A DNA stretch of 64,000 bases, taken from the NCBI RefSeq assembly GCF_900091515.1, contig NZ_LT607410.1, forward strand, positions 1 through 64,000, given 5' to 3'. The notes under the pieces are model-generated. The model searched no databases and was not told the DNA's origin. It was given only the letters and a program-made list of their open reading frames with translations. Within the stretch, counting starts at the first letter, position 1. The number at the start of each line of letters is the position of its first letter. Positions 1-8,633 of this stretch are shown here, piece after piece. Made by a program: the position numbers and the translations under genes. Source of the stretch: Micromonospora purpureochromogenes. GTDB taxonomy: Bacteria; Actinomycetota; Actinomycetes; Mycobacteriales; Micromonosporaceae.

Positions 1-560
1 GACGGCGGCCCCGGGCACCTGGCACCGACACGCCAAGTGCGCTTCTCACCCGGAGCTGGCAAGCCGGCAGCTGTCCACTCCCGCACCGGCAGCCAGGGCG
101 TCAATCACCGCCCGCCGCGACGTCGCCCTGGTGGCGGGGACTCGGCTGTGAGGTGTCGGCGCTACGCGGTGTCACCGGACCGTCGTGCCGGTGATTCGTC
201 CACGTCATCAGATTGGTAGCGCGATACACGCACACCTCACGTCCCGTCGGGGGGCCGCGGAAAGGCCGGGCGGGTCGCGACGCCGGGCCGGACGCGACGC
301 CGGGCGGGTGACATGGCGGCAAACCAGGGGCGGCAGGTGACGGCGGCGGGAAGCAGCGGGCGCTGGGAAGCAGCGCGGCGGCGAGCGGGAAGCAGCGGGC
401 GCTGGGAAGCAGCGCGGCGGCGAGCGGGCAGCGGCGGGCGCTGGGAAGCAGCGCGGCGGCGAGCGGGCAGCGGCGGGCAACCGGCGGCGGCGAGCGGGTG
501 GGGTCACAGGGGGGTGGGCGGGGTGGAGTGGGGGCGCGCGGGCGGGGCTACCGTGGGAGC
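1..560. other. Non-coding stretch upstream of mqnD
   Basis: No convincing gene is visible here. Open frames on both strands are explained by high GC and by the tandem repeat at 348-495. They have arginine/proline-rich translations without recognisable domains. The segment probably holds the promoter of mqnD near its right end. Confidence 0.6.
348..495. repeat. 39-bp tandem repeat, about 3.8 copies
   Basis: Units start at 348, 387, 426 and 465; the last is partial. Each begins GGGAAGCAGCGGGCGCTGGG or, in units 3 and 4, GGGCAGCGGCGGGC. Units 1 and 2 are identical over 39 bp. The period is divisible by three, so a frame stays open through it, but the translation looks like a repeat artefact. 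It lies about 65 bp upstream of the mqnD start, so it may be a variable-number repeat or a structured leader. Confidence 0.85.
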
Positions 561-1475
561 GTGGCGCTCTCCCTGGCGATCTCGCCCTGCCCCAACGACA
601 CGTTCGTCTTCCACGCGCTGGTACACGGCCGGGTGCCCGGCGCGCCGCCGGTCGAGGTGACCTACGCGGACGTGGACGTCACCAACACGGCCGCCGAGCG
701 GGGCGCGTTCGACCTGGTCAAGGTGAGCTACGCGGCACTGCCCTGGCTGCTGGACGACTACCACCTGCTGCCCTGCGGCGGAGCGCTCGGCCGCGGCTGC
801 GGTCCGCTGGTGCTCACCCGCAGCGCAGCCGGCGACAGAGCAGCCGGCGACAGCGCAGCCGGCGACGGAGCGACCGCCGGTGCCGGCCGGCCGGACCGGG
901 CCGACCTGAGCGGGGCCACGGTGGCGGTGCCCGGTGACCGGACCACGGCGTACCTGCTGTTCCGGCTCTGGTCAGCGGAGCGGCCGCCGGCGCGGATCGA
1001 GGTGGTGCCGTTCCACGAGATCATGCCGGCGGTGGCCGCCGGGAAGTACGACGCGGGGCTGGTCATCCACGAGGCGCGGTTCACCTACCACCGGCACGGG
1101 CTCACCGCGCTGGTGGACCTGGGCGAGTGGTGGGAGGGCGACACCGGCCTGCCGATCCCGCTCGGCGCGATCCTGGCCCGCAAGGGCGCCGTCGACCCGG
1201 TGGCGGCGGCCGGCTGGATCCGGGAGTCCGTCCGCCAGGCCTGGGCCGATCCGGCCGCCAGCCGGGACTACGTGCTCTCGCACGCGCAGGAGATGGAGCC
1301 CGACGTGGTGGACCGGCACATCGGCCTCTACGTCAACGAGTTCACCGCGGACCTGGGGGACGCGGGCTTCGCCGCCGTGGAGGCGCTGCTGGGCCGGGCC
1401 GCCGACGCCGGGCTGATCCCACCGACCTCCGGCCCTCAGACCTCGAGCTCGCGCGCCACCGCGTGGACCAGTTGA
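561..1475 (+). CDS. mqnD: 1,4-dihydroxy-6-naphthoate synthase (MqnD)
   Basis: Cytoplasmic enzyme of the futalosine route to menaquinone; the family converts cyclic dehypoxanthinyl futalosine to 1,4-dihydroxy-6-naphthoate. The 304-residue product opens with LSLAISPCPNDTF, the typical N-terminus of the family, and continues with VTYADVDVTN and the periplasmic-binding-protein-like fold. I chose GTG 561 because homology begins right there; an in-frame ATG at 498 would add a glycine/arginine-rich leader with no family match. A 15-bp triplication around residues 89-103 adds an Ala-Gly-Asp linker that looks like an insertion between strands. The 3' end overlaps the convergent cold-shock gene by 40 bp. 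Confidence 0.9.
   Translation: MALSLAISPCPNDTFVFHALVHGRVPGAPPVEVTYADVDVTNTAAERGAFDLVKVSYAALPWLLDDYHLLPCGGALGRGCGPLVLTRSAAGDRAAGDSAAGDGATAGAGRPDRADLSGATVAVPGDRTTAYLLFRLWSAERPPARIEVVPFHEIMPAVAAGKYDAGLVIHEARFTYHRHGLTALVDLGEWWEGDTGLPIPLGAILARKGAVDPVAAAGWIRESVRQAWADPAASRDYVLSHAQEMEPDVVDRHIGLYVNEFTADLGDAGFAAVEALLGRAADAGLIPPTSGPQTSSSRATAWTS
825..869 (+). repeat. 15-bp in-frame tandem repeat inside mqnD
   Basis: Three copies of a unit beginning GCAGCCGGCGAC start at 825, 840 and 855. They encode AAGDR, AAGDS and AAGDG, followed by more low-complexity sequence. The repeat sits in an apparent surface loop and keeps frame, consistent with slippage-driven length variation. Confidence 0.8.
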
Positions 1476-1822
1476 GCGACCTTCTGCGCGGTCTTCTTGT
1501 CCGGGAACCGGCCCCGGCGCAGGTCCGGCTGGACCTTCGCCTCCAGCACCTTGATCATGTCTTCGACCAGGCCGTGCAGCTCCTCGGCCGGGCGCCGGCG
1601 CAGCTCCGCCATCGACGGCGGCGCGTCCAGCAGCTTGACCCCCATCGCCTGGGCGCCCCGGCGGCTGTCCACCACGCTGAAGTCGACCCGCTGCCCACCC
1701 TTCAGGTCGGTGACACCCGCGGGTAGCGCGCCCTTGGGCAGGAACACGTCGCCACCCTCGTCACTGGTGACGAACCCGTATCCCTTGGCCGCGTCATACC
1801 ACTTCACTCGACCCGTCGGCAC
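1436..1822 (-). CDS. Cold-shock-domain protein with C-terminal extension
   Basis: The 128-residue product has a nucleic-acid-binding cold-shock domain at residues 1-66 (GRVKWYDAAKGYGFVTSDEG carries RNP1; DVFLPKGAL replaces the usual RNP2). A charged helical extension follows (about 67-128), including a segment rich in leucine, glutamate and lysine. Classical CspA proteins have about 67 residues, so this is the longer actinobacterial form with a C-terminal helical domain of unknown role. It presumably acts as a cytoplasmic RNA chaperone. The gene converges on mqnD and overlaps it by 40 bp. The HAD phosphatase gene lies downstream on the other side of a short gap and is on the same strand. Confidence 0.85.
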   Translation of the reverse strand: MPTGRVKWYDAAKGYGFVTSDEGGDVFLPKGALPAGVTDLKGGQRVDFSVVDSRRGAQAMGVKLLDAPPSMAELRRRPAEELHGLVEDMIKVLEAKVQPDLRRGRFPDKKTAQKVAQLVHAVARELEV

Positions 1823-1850
1823 CTGAGAACCCCTGCTTCGCTTGAGACGT

Positions 1851-2465
1851 CTACTGCTGCCTCAAGGCTAGCCCGATGATCCGGTCCAGCGCCGCCGGGA
1901 ATCCGGTGAGATCGTCCAACACCTGGTACGCCCCGGCGGCCCACAGCTCGTCCGTGCTGCACGGCCCGCTGGCAACCCCGACGCCGGGCACCCCGGCCGC
2001 GCCCGCCGCCGCCATGTCCGCCACATGATCGCCGACGTAGAGGGTCGCGCCGTGCTCGCGCAGCGCGGTCGCCTTCTCCTTGGCGAAGAGGTCCCCGGCC
2101 ACCTCGTCGACGCTCAGCCCGAGGTGCTCCAGGTGCAGCCGGGCCAGCCGGCCGAGCTTGGCGGTCACCACCATCACCCGGCCGCCGCGCGCGTGCACCG
2201 CCTCGACCACCTCCCGCGCGCCCGGCAACGGGACGGTCGGGGTGATCGCGTACGCCGGGTACAGCTCGCGGTAGATCGTCACCGCCTCCTCCACCCGCTC
2301 AGGCGGGAACCAGTGCGCGATCTCGGTGCGCAAGGGCGGCCCGAGCCGGGAGACCGCGAGGTCCGCGTCGACGGGTACGCCGGTCTGCGCGGTGAGCGCC
2401 CGGAAGCAGGCGGCGATGCCGGGGCGGGAGTCGACCAGGGTCATGTCGAGGTCGAAACCGACCAT
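1851..2465 (-). CDS. HAD-family phosphatase (phosphoglycolate phosphatase-like)
   Basis: A 204-residue haloacid-dehalogenase hydrolase. Motif I is visible as DLDMTLVDS near residue 4 (nucleophile and acid/base aspartates), motif II as VVTAK, a lysine in KEKATAL, and motif IV as YVGDHVADM. A helical cap lies between motifs I and II, as in phosphoglycolate phosphatase and other subfamily I enzymes. The ATG at 2465 is chosen because the family begins two residues before FDLD; an upstream in-frame start would add 11 residues. The exact substrate cannot be read from sequence. Confidence 0.85.
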   Translation of the reverse strand: MVGFDLDMTLVDSRPGIAACFRALTAQTGVPVDADLAVSRLGPPLRTEIAHWFPPERVEEAVTIYRELYPAYAITPTVPLPGAREVVEAVHARGGRVMVVTAKLGRLARLHLEHLGLSVDEVAGDLFAKEKATALREHGATLYVGDHVADMAAAGAAGVPGVGVASGPCSTDELWAAGAYQVLDDLTGFPAALDRIIGLALRQQ

Positions 2466-2561
2466 CAGTGGAAGCACCCCGAGAACGTACCCGCCCAAGC
2501 CGGACCGAGCCGGACGTCCGAGGGGCGGGACAGGCTCGCAGCGGGCTAGCGTGGAACGACG

Positions 2562-5030
2562 ATGACCACCTCACTCGCCGACCACCTGCGCGCCCTGCCC
2601 GACGAGTCGCTGGCCGCCCTGCTCCAGCTGCGGCCCGACCTCGTGGTGCCGGTGCCCGCCGACGTCTCCGCCCTCGCCATCCGGGCCGAGTCGCGGGTCT
2701 CCGTGGCCCGCGCGCTGGACGGGCTCGACCAGTTCACCCTCCAGATCCTCGACGCCGCCCGACTCACCCGGCACCCCGAGGAGGGCACCACCTCCACCGA
2801 CGCCGTCCTCGCGATGGCCACCGCCGGGCCGCACCCGCCCGCCCCGACCACCGTCCGGGGTGCAGTGGACCGGCTGCGCGCGCGCTTCCTGCTGTACGGC
2901 CCGGAGCACGCCCTGCACGTCGCGGGCAGCGTCGACGAGGTCTCCGCGTACCCGGCGGGGCTGGGGCGACCGGCGGCGGAGCTGGACGCGCGGACGGCGG
3001 CGCTCTGCGCGGACCCGGCGAAGCTGCGGCGGACGCTGCTGGCCGCTCCGCCCTCGGCCCGGGCGATCCTGGACCGGCTCGCCGCCGGGCCGCCGGTGGG
3101 CAGCGTGCCGCCGGGCGCCCTCCAGGCGCCCCCGGTCGGCGCGGAGGACGACCTGCCGCCGGACGCCACCAACGGCGGCGCGCCCACCGGCTCGCCCATC
3201 CGCTGGCTGGTCGACGCCCGGCTGCTCGTGCCGGTCTCGGCCGGCACCGTGGAGCTGCCCCGCGAGGTGGGGCTGCTGCTGCGCCGGGACAGCGGCCCGC
3301 TGGGCCCGCTGCGCACCAGCCCGCCGTCGGTCACCGCGCCGCCGCGCGAGCCGAAGGCCGTCGACTCCGCCGGGGCCGGGCAGACCATGGAGCTGGTACG
3401 CCACACCGAGGCGCTGCTGGAGAGCCTGGCGGCCGAGCCGGCCCCGGTGCTGCGTTCGGGCGGTGTCGGCGTCCGTGACCTGCGCCGGCTGGCCCGCGGC
3501 GTCGGGCTGGACGAGCCGGCCACCGCGCTGGTCTTCGAGGTGGCGTACGCGGCCGGGCTGGTCGGCGAGCTGGACCTGCCCGGGACCACCACCGGCCGCT
3601 ACGGCGCCGACCAGCAGGTGCTGCCCACCGGCGGGTACGAGGTGTGGCGGGCGATGTCGCTGGCCCACCGCTGGGAGCAGCTCGCCCGGGCCTGGCTGAC
3701 GATGACCCGGCAGGTCGGGCTGGTCGGCCAGCGCGACGACCGGGACCGGCCGATCAGCGCCCTCTCCGCCGAGGCGGAACGGGCCGGTGCGCCGGCCGCC
3801 CGGCGGGCGGTGCTCGGGGTGCTGGCCGACCTGGAGCCGGCCACCGCACCCACCCCGGACGAGGTGCTGGAGCTGCTGGACTGGCGCGCTCCCCGGCGCA
3901 GCCGGGGCCGGGAGGCCGCGCACCGGGAGGTGTTGGCCGAGGCGGCCCAGCTGGGCGTCACCGGGCTCGGCGCGCTCACCTCGTACGGGCGGCTGCTGCT
4001 GGCCGACGTCACCGAGGCGGACGAGCGCGGCGGCGACGACCCGCTCGGCCTGCGCTCGGACGCCGAGAGCGGCGACCCGTCGAACGCCGTGCGGGCGCTG
4101 GACGCGCTGCTGCCCGCCCCGGTCGACCACTTCCTGGTGCAGGCCGACCTGAGCGTGGTGGTGCCCGGCCCGCCCGACCCGGCGCTCGCCGCCGAACTGG
4201 ACGTGGTGGCCGAGCACGAGTCGGCCGGCGGGGCCAGCGTGCACCGGATCACGACGGCGAGCGTGCGGCGCGCCCTGGACGCCGGGTACACCGCCGACGA
4301 CCTGCACGCCCTGTTCCGCCGCCGGTCGCGCACCCCGATCCCGCAGGGGTTGACGTACCTGGTGGACGACGTGGCGCGCAAGCACGGCGGGCTGCGCCTC
4401 GGCTCCGCCGGCGGGTACGTGCGCAGCGACGACGAGGCGCTGCTCGCCGAGGTGCTGGCCGACCGGCGGCTGGAGTCGATGGCGTTCCGCCGGCTGGCGC
4501 CGACGGTGCTGGTCACCCCGTACCAGGTGGGGCGGATGCTGATCGCGCTGCGCGACGCCGGGTACGCGCCGGTGCCGGAGGACACCAGCGGCGCGACGGT
4601 GCTGTCCCGGCCGAAGACCCGGCGGGCGCCCGCCCGGGCGTCGGTGAGTACCCGCGCGCTGGATCCGCTGGCCGCGCCGAAGCTGGCGATGCCCCGGCTG
4701 CTGGGCGTGGTGGAGCAGATCCGGCGGGGCGACGCGGCGGCGCGGGCGGCCCGGCGGGCCCCGGCGGTGGTGCGCGGCAGCGCGGCCCGGGTGGCCGCCG
4801 GCCCGATGCCGGCGCACAGCCACAGCGAGGCCCTGGCGGTGCTGCAACAGGCGGTACGGGACAAGGCGCTGGTCTGGGTCGGCTACGTCGACGCGCACGG
4901 GGCGACCGCGTCCCGGCTGCTCCGGCCGGTGTCGATCGGCGCCGGTTACCTGCGCGCCGAGGACGACCGGACGGAGATGCTGCACACCTTCGCGCTGCAC
5001 CGGATCACCGCGGCGGTGCGGGAGGACTGA
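2562..5030 (+). CDS. Helicase-associated domain protein with C-terminal WYL-like segment
   Basis: An 822-residue actinobacterial protein of the XPB/Ssl2 helicase-associated type (Helicase_C_3 family). It starts MTTSLADHLRALPDESLAAL, has many winged-helix-like repeats, and the helicase-associated core lies around residues 480-690 (VDHFLVQADLSVVVPGPPD). Residues about 755-822 (LVWVGYVDAHGA ... RPVSIGAGYLRAED) resemble a WYL ligand-binding module. No Walker motifs are present, so it is not itself a helicase. In Mycobacterium tuberculosis the homologue Rv0862c is next to the XPB helicase Rv0861c. Here the XPB partner survives only as a stub at 6478. A role in transcription-linked DNA repair is inferred. 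Confidence 0.8.
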   Translation: MTTSLADHLRALPDESLAALLQLRPDLVVPVPADVSALAIRAESRVSVARALDGLDQFTLQILDAARLTRHPEEGTTSTDAVLAMATAGPHPPAPTTVRGAVDRLRARFLLYGPEHALHVAGSVDEVSAYPAGLGRPAAELDARTAALCADPAKLRRTLLAAPPSARAILDRLAAGPPVGSVPPGALQAPPVGAEDDLPPDATNGGAPTGSPIRWLVDARLLVPVSAGTVELPREVGLLLRRDSGPLGPLRTSPPSVTAPPREPKAVDSAGAGQTMELVRHTEALLESLAAEPAPVLRSGGVGVRDLRRLARGVGLDEPATALVFEVAYAAGLVGELDLPGTTTGRYGADQQVLPTGGYEVWRAMSLAHRWEQLARAWLTMTRQVGLVGQRDDRDRPISALSAEAERAGAPAARRAVLGVLADLEPATAPTPDEVLELLDWRAPRRSRGREAAHREVLAEAAQLGVTGLGALTSYGRLLLADVTEADERGGDDPLGLRSDAESGDPSNAVRALDALLPAPVDHFLVQADLSVVVPGPPDPALAAELDVVAEHESAGGASVHRITTASVRRALDAGYTADDLHALFRRRSRTPIPQGLTYLVDDVARKHGGLRLGSAGGYVRSDDEALLAEVLADRRLESMAFRRLAPTVLVTPYQVGRMLIALRDAGYAPVPEDTSGATVLSRPKTRRAPARASVSTRALDPLAAPKLAMPRLLGVVEQIRRGDAAARAARRAPAVVRGSAARVAAGPMPAHSHSEALAVLQQAVRDKALVWVGYVDAHGATASRLLRPVSIGAGYLRAEDDRTEMLHTFALHRITAAVRED

Positions 5031-5034
5031 GCGG

Positions 5035-5271
5035 TCAGCGCCGGCTGCGGCGCACGGTGCCGATCACGGAGACGGCGAGCAGCAGGGCGAACGCGGCGCC
5101 GGCGGTCTCGCCGCCCGAGGCGACGAAGCCCTGCCGCTGCACCAGCCAGCCGAAGAGGAACCAGGCGACGAGGGCGAGCGCGGCGGCGGTGTAGCCGACC
5201 AGCGTCGCCGTGGAGACCTCGTCGGCCGGCGGCGGCTCGTCGTCGGTGGCCGTTTCCTGGTCGACGCTCAT
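5035..5271 (-). CDS. Small two-helix membrane protein
   Basis: A 78-residue protein with an acidic cytoplasmic N-terminus (ETATDDEPPPADE), a first membrane segment at about 23-43, a short loop, and a second segment at about 57-72 ending in a basic tail (VRRSRR). The start is the ATG at 5271; a longer open frame upstream lacks homology. The family is not recognised beyond small actinobacterial membrane proteins. The gene converges on the helicase-associated gene with a 4-bp gap. Confidence 0.7.
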   Translation of the reverse strand: MSVDQETATDDEPPPADEVSTATLVGYTAAALALVAWFLFGWLVQRQGFVASGGETAGAAFALLLAVSVIGTVRRSRR

Positions 5272-5350
5272 TGCCAGCCCTCCCGCCCCGTCCGGCTCCC
5301 GCCCTCCAGCGTGGCACCCGGATTCCTGGCCGCCCAGGGGCCAAAACCCT

Positions 5351-5391
5351 GAATCGCCGCCCCGACAGTCGGACTGTCGGGGCGGCGATTC
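5351..5391. terminator. 20-bp perfect inverted repeat, probable terminator
   Basis: GAATCGCCGCCCCGACAGTC is followed after one base by its exact reverse complement. The hairpin lies just past the 3' end of the L,D-transpeptidase gene on the minus strand. It has no long T run, as is common in high-GC actinobacteria. Confidence 0.8.
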
Positions 5392-5408
5392 ATGTTGCGG
5401 GCCGCGGC

Positions 5409-6299
5409 TCAGGTGCCGGGGCGGCGGCCGACCAGCGTCACGCGGGAGCCGACCGAGCCGAGCTCCCACCAGCGGACCGCGTCGGTGTGCAGCAGGTTGA
5501 CGCAGCCGTGCGAGCCGATCGAGGAGTTGTGCAGGTAGGTGGTGGTCTCGTGGAAGCCGATCCCGCCGTTGAAGCGCTGCCAGTAGGGCAGCCACACGTC
5601 GTACGGGTCCGACCACTCCTTCAGCTTCCGGAGGTTGACCTTGTAGGTGCCCGCGGGAGTGGCGTAGCCGGACATGCCGGTGCGGGTGACCGTCGGCTTG
5701 GCCACCACCTTGCCGTCGCGCATCACCCAGGTGGTCTGCTTGGTCAGGTCCACACAGAAGGTGGTGCCGGAGCCGGCGTTGCACCGGCTGGTGTCCGTGT
5801 TCGCCAGCCGCTTCGCCACGTCGTACGTGAGCGGTCCGGCCCGGCCGGCGGCCGGGCGGATGTCGTACCGCTGCTGGAACTTCTTGATCGCCGCGCAGTC
5901 GGCGTCGGACTGCCGGCCGTCGACGCTGACCGTGCCGAACCCGCCCAGCCGGGCGAGGTAGCCCTCCACCTCGCGCTGGTACTCCCCCTGCTCGCAGCGG
6001 GTCTTGTTCTGCGGCGTCGGGTTGGCGATCCGGCGGCCGCGCTCCGGCTTCGGCGGCGTGGTGAGGCGCGGCGTCGTCGCCGCGGCCTTCAGCTTCGGGG
6101 CCGGGGTGGTGGGCTGGGTCAGCTGGTCGGGCGGCGCGACGCCGCTCGCCCCCGTTACCTGTTCCGCATTGCCGACCGGGGCGAGCCCTCCTCCAGTGCC
6201 ACCCGGATCGGCCTGCGGGTCGAGCGCGCATCCACCGGCGCCGACCAGCGTGACCACCGCCAGGGCGGCCATCCGGATGGTGAAACCTCTATGCCTCAT
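5409..6299 (-). CDS. L,D-transpeptidase lipoprotein
   Basis: A 296-residue exported cell-wall enzyme expected to form 3-3 peptidoglycan cross-links. The N-terminus has a lipoprotein signal (basic MRHRGFTIR, hydrophobic core, lipobox ending GAGGC near residue 27). A Thr/Pro/Lys-rich linker follows, then a peptidoglycan-binding-like region (about 105-165). The C-terminal YkuD domain contains the catalytic SHGCVNL with its cysteine and histidine, preceded by GGIGFHETT. ATG 6299 is the start because the signal peptide begins there. The gene is divergent from the XPB stub at 6478. Confidence 0.9.
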   Translation of the reverse strand: MRHRGFTIRMAALAVVTLVGAGGCALDPQADPGGTGGGLAPVGNAEQVTGASGVAPPDQLTQPTTPAPKLKAAATTPRLTTPPKPERGRRIANPTPQNKTRCEQGEYQREVEGYLARLGGFGTVSVDGRQSDADCAAIKKFQQRYDIRPAAGRAGPLTYDVAKRLANTDTSRCNAGSGTTFCVDLTKQTTWVMRDGKVVAKPTVTRTGMSGYATPAGTYKVNLRKLKEWSDPYDVWLPYWQRFNGGIGFHETTTYLHNSSIGSHGCVNLLHTDAVRWWELGSVGSRVTLVGRRPGT

Positions 6300-6477
6300 T
6301 GAGCCTCCCGATAGCCGTCCCACTGGGTAGACGTTCGGCCGTTGGGAAACGTTGCGTCGTTTGGGCATTTTTCTGTGCGCCCCCGACCCCGTGCAACACT
6401 GGATGGTCGGCCTGCGGCGGGGGTGTCCCCGCCGATGACGGGTAGCCGACAAGCCCGGCCGAGGAGAGGACGCTGGC

Positions 6478-6573
6478 GTGAGCGGTGGACCACTGATCGT
6501 GCAGTCGGACAAGACCCTGCTGCTGGAGATCGACCACCCCGACGCGCAGGCCTGTCGGATGGCGATCGCCCCC
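6478..6573 (+). pseudogene. 5' stub of XPB-type DNA repair helicase
   Basis: From GTG 6478 the translation begins VSGGPLIVQSDKTLLLE and continues IDHPDAQACRMAIAP. This is the conserved N-terminus of bacterial XPB (M. tuberculosis Rv0861c begins MTDGPLIVQSDKTVLLEVDH). A good ribosome site, GAGGAGAGGA, lies upstream. After residue 32 the family's continuation (FAELERAPEH...) is absent and unrelated sequence follows. The remaining ~520 residues of the helicase are missing from this window. The gene is therefore a deletion remnant with an intact start region. Another full copy elsewhere in the genome cannot be excluded. Confidence 0.85.
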
Positions 6574-6662
6574 GGCACGGCCACGCGCAGCTCGGGACCG
6601 TCGGGCCGAACCTGGAGCGCCGGCAGGGTGCGCAGTGCGCTGACGAGTTCACCGCTGTCCAT
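6573..6662 (-). pseudogene. Possible 5' remnant of a minus-strand gene next to the XPB stub
   Basis: From ATG 6662 the minus strand reads MDSGELVSALRTLPALQVRP, then DGPELRVAVP, up to the point where XPB homology stops on the other strand. Composition is protein-like and the piece lies just downstream of the LigD polymerase gene in the same direction. I do not recognise the family. A deletion joining the interiors of this gene and XPB would explain both ends, but the piece is short. Confidence 0.3.
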
Positions 6663-6701
6663 GCGCAACTGTATCGGGACATCGACCCGCGAGGATGCCC
6701 C

Positions 6702-7616
6702 TCAGGGCGCGGGCAGCTCCGGGCCGCCCTCGAGCAGCGGGGCGAGCAGGTCGCCCTGCTTCTCCACCCGCTTGAGCACCTCGGTCGCCGTGTACGGCTT
6801 CGTCGCCGGTCGCTTCCCGGCCGCCCCGGCCTCCACCTCGTCCCAGGTCAGCGGCGTCGACGCCGACGGCACCGACTGGGCGCGCAGCGAGTACGGCGCC
6901 ACCGTCGTCTTCGCCGCGTTGTTCTGGCTCCAGTCGATGAAGACCTTCCCCGGCCGCAGGTTCTTCGCCATCTTCGACACGATCAGCTTGGGGTGCGCCT
7001 TCTCCAGTTCCTGTGCGATGCGACGCGCATAGGCGGACACGTCATCGGCGGACTGGGTGCCGCGTATAGGGCAGCAGAGCTGCATGCCCTTCTTGCCCGA
7101 CGTCTTGGGATAGGACTCCACCCCGTCGCCGGCCAGCCGATCCCGCATCAGCAGCGCCACCTGGCAGCACTGCCGCAGCGCCGCCGGCGCGCCCGGGTCC
7201 AGGTCGACCACCATCATGTCCGGGTGCTCGCCGACCTTCCACTGCGGCGTGTGCAGCTCCAGCGCGGCGAGGTTGGCCAGCCAGACCAGGGTGGGCAGAT
7301 CGTCGGCGACCACGTAGTCGATGGTCTCCCGTCCCTTGCTCGACCCCGGGGCGGGCAGGGTCTCGGTGCGTACCCAGTCGGGGGTCGCGGCCGGGGCGTT
7401 CTTCTCGAAGAACGAGCCGCCGGTGACCCCGTTGGGGAAGCGGATCCGGGTCAGCGCGCGGTCGGCCAGGTGCGGCAGCAGGACCGGGGCGACCCGGGTG
7501 TAGTAGTCGATCACCTCGCCCTTGGTGAACCCGGCCTCGGGATAGAGCACCTTGTCCAGGTTGGACAGCTCCAGCGTCCGCCCCTCGACCTCGACCCGGA
7601 ACCGCTCAGCCGGCAT
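6702..7616 (-). CDS. NHEJ polymerase/primase (LigD Pol domain, stand-alone)
   Basis: A 304-residue archaeo-eukaryotic-primase-type polymerase that fills gaps at double-strand breaks and prefers ribonucleotides in known homologues. Markers are LDKVLYPEAGFTKGEVIDYY near the N-terminus, the catalytic DLDPG (about 152-156), and YPKTSGKKGMQL in the nucleotide-binding region. It is separate from the ligase, unlike the fused LigD of mycobacteria. The 5' end overlaps the ligase gene by 11 bp, so the two are translationally linked. Ku is divergent next door. Confidence 0.92.
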   Translation of the reverse strand: MPAERFRVEVEGRTLELSNLDKVLYPEAGFTKGEVIDYYTRVAPVLLPHLADRALTRIRFPNGVTGGSFFEKNAPAATPDWVRTETLPAPGSSKGRETIDYVVADDLPTLVWLANLAALELHTPQWKVGEHPDMMVVDLDPGAPAALRQCCQVALLMRDRLAGDGVESYPKTSGKKGMQLCCPIRGTQSADDVSAYARRIAQELEKAHPKLIVSKMAKNLRPGKVFIDWSQNNAAKTTVAPYSLRAQSVPSASTPLTWDEVEAGAAGKRPATKPYTATEVLKRVEKQGDLLAPLLEGGPELPAP

Positions 7617-8547
7617 CGTCGACCTCCTCCGCTGGCTTGTCCGGCCGCAGCCGCAGCACCCGGGGGAACCGCAGCCGCCCGTCGGGCGTGCGCTGGCCGT
7701 ACTTGACCTCCACCACGACCCAAGGTGTTACCCAGATCGCGCCCCGGGCATCCTCGCGTGGCACGTCACCGGAGAACGGCGACGCCGCCGCGCGCAGCGG
7801 CTCCAGCTCGCGCAGCAGCTCCCGCTCCAGCGCCGCGCCGATCCCGCCGCCGACCCGGCCCCGGTAGATGAGCCGCCCGTCCGGCCCGGGCACCCCCACC
7901 AGCAGCCCGCCGATCTTCCGCGCGCCGGGCCGCCAGCCGCCGATCACGAAGTCGCCGGTCACCTCCAGCTTGACCTTGAGCCAGTCGGGCGAGCGCACGC
8001 CGGCCCGGTAGACCGAGTCGACCCGCTTGGCCATCACCCCCTCCAGCCCGTGCTCGCCGGCCGCCTCGTAGGTGGCCGCGCCGTCGGCGAAGCCCGGGGG
8101 CACCGCCCACCGGGCCGCGCCGAGCCCGAGCGCCTCCAGGGCCGCCCGCCGCTCCCGGTAGGAGCGTCCGGTCAGGTCCTCGCCGCACAGCCGGAGCAGG
8201 TCGAAGATCATGTACGTCACCGGGGCCGCCGCCGCGAGCCGGGCCGCCTTCGCCGGGTCCCGGACGTGCATCCGCTCGGCCAGTGCGGTGAACGAGGGCT
8301 GCCCGGTCTGGTTGAGCAGCACCACCTCGCCGTCGAGCAGCGCGTCGTCGACCTGCTCGGCCAGGGTGATCAACTCGGGGTACGCGGCGGTGATCTCCAC
8401 GCCGCTGCGGGCGTACATGTGCTGCCGGCCGCCGGTGATGTCGGCCAGCGCCCGGACGCCGTCCCACTTGAACTCGTACGCCCAGCCGTCACCCACCGGG
8501 AGCGGCCCGGTCATCGCGAGCATCGGCTTCAGCGGCGCGCCGGGCAC
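7606..8547 (-). CDS. ATP-dependent DNA ligase (LigD ligase domain)
   Basis: A 313-residue NHEJ ligase. The adenylation motif YEFKWDGVRA (Lys 28 region) carries the nucleophilic lysine. Motifs DGEVV, LEGVMAKR and WLKVK follow, and then an OB-fold (FVIGGWRPG ... GRVGGGIG). No 3'-phosphoesterase domain is present in this gene or the polymerase gene. It is first in the minus-strand pair and separated from the divergent Ku gene by 86 bp, which must hold both promoters. Confidence 0.93.
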   Translation of the reverse strand: MPGAPLKPMLAMTGPLPVGDGWAYEFKWDGVRALADITGGRQHMYARSGVEITAAYPELITLAEQVDDALLDGEVVLLNQTGQPSFTALAERMHVRDPAKAARLAAAAPVTYMIFDLLRLCGEDLTGRSYRERRAALEALGLGAARWAVPPGFADGAATYEAAGEHGLEGVMAKRVDSVYRAGVRSPDWLKVKLEVTGDFVIGGWRPGARKIGGLLVGVPGPDGRLIYRGRVGGGIGAALERELLRELEPLRAAASPFSGDVPREDARGAIWVTPWVVVEVKYGQRTPDGRLRFPRVLRLRPDKPAEEVDDAG

Positions 8548-8633
8548 CTTTCGACTGTAGTTGGGCAGCGAAGAGCGTGCGCCCCGTTCGATCGTTTGGG
8601 ATCCTTGGGCAGAACCGGGGAGAGGAGCGCGGC

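Noticed and set aside
313..660. Open frame through the 39-bp repeats
   Set aside because: The repeat length is a multiple of three, so the frame stays open by chance. The translation has no domain or family features.
5271..6302. Plus-strand frame over the L,D-transpeptidase
   Set aside because: It is antisense to a gene with clear catalytic motifs and has no homology.
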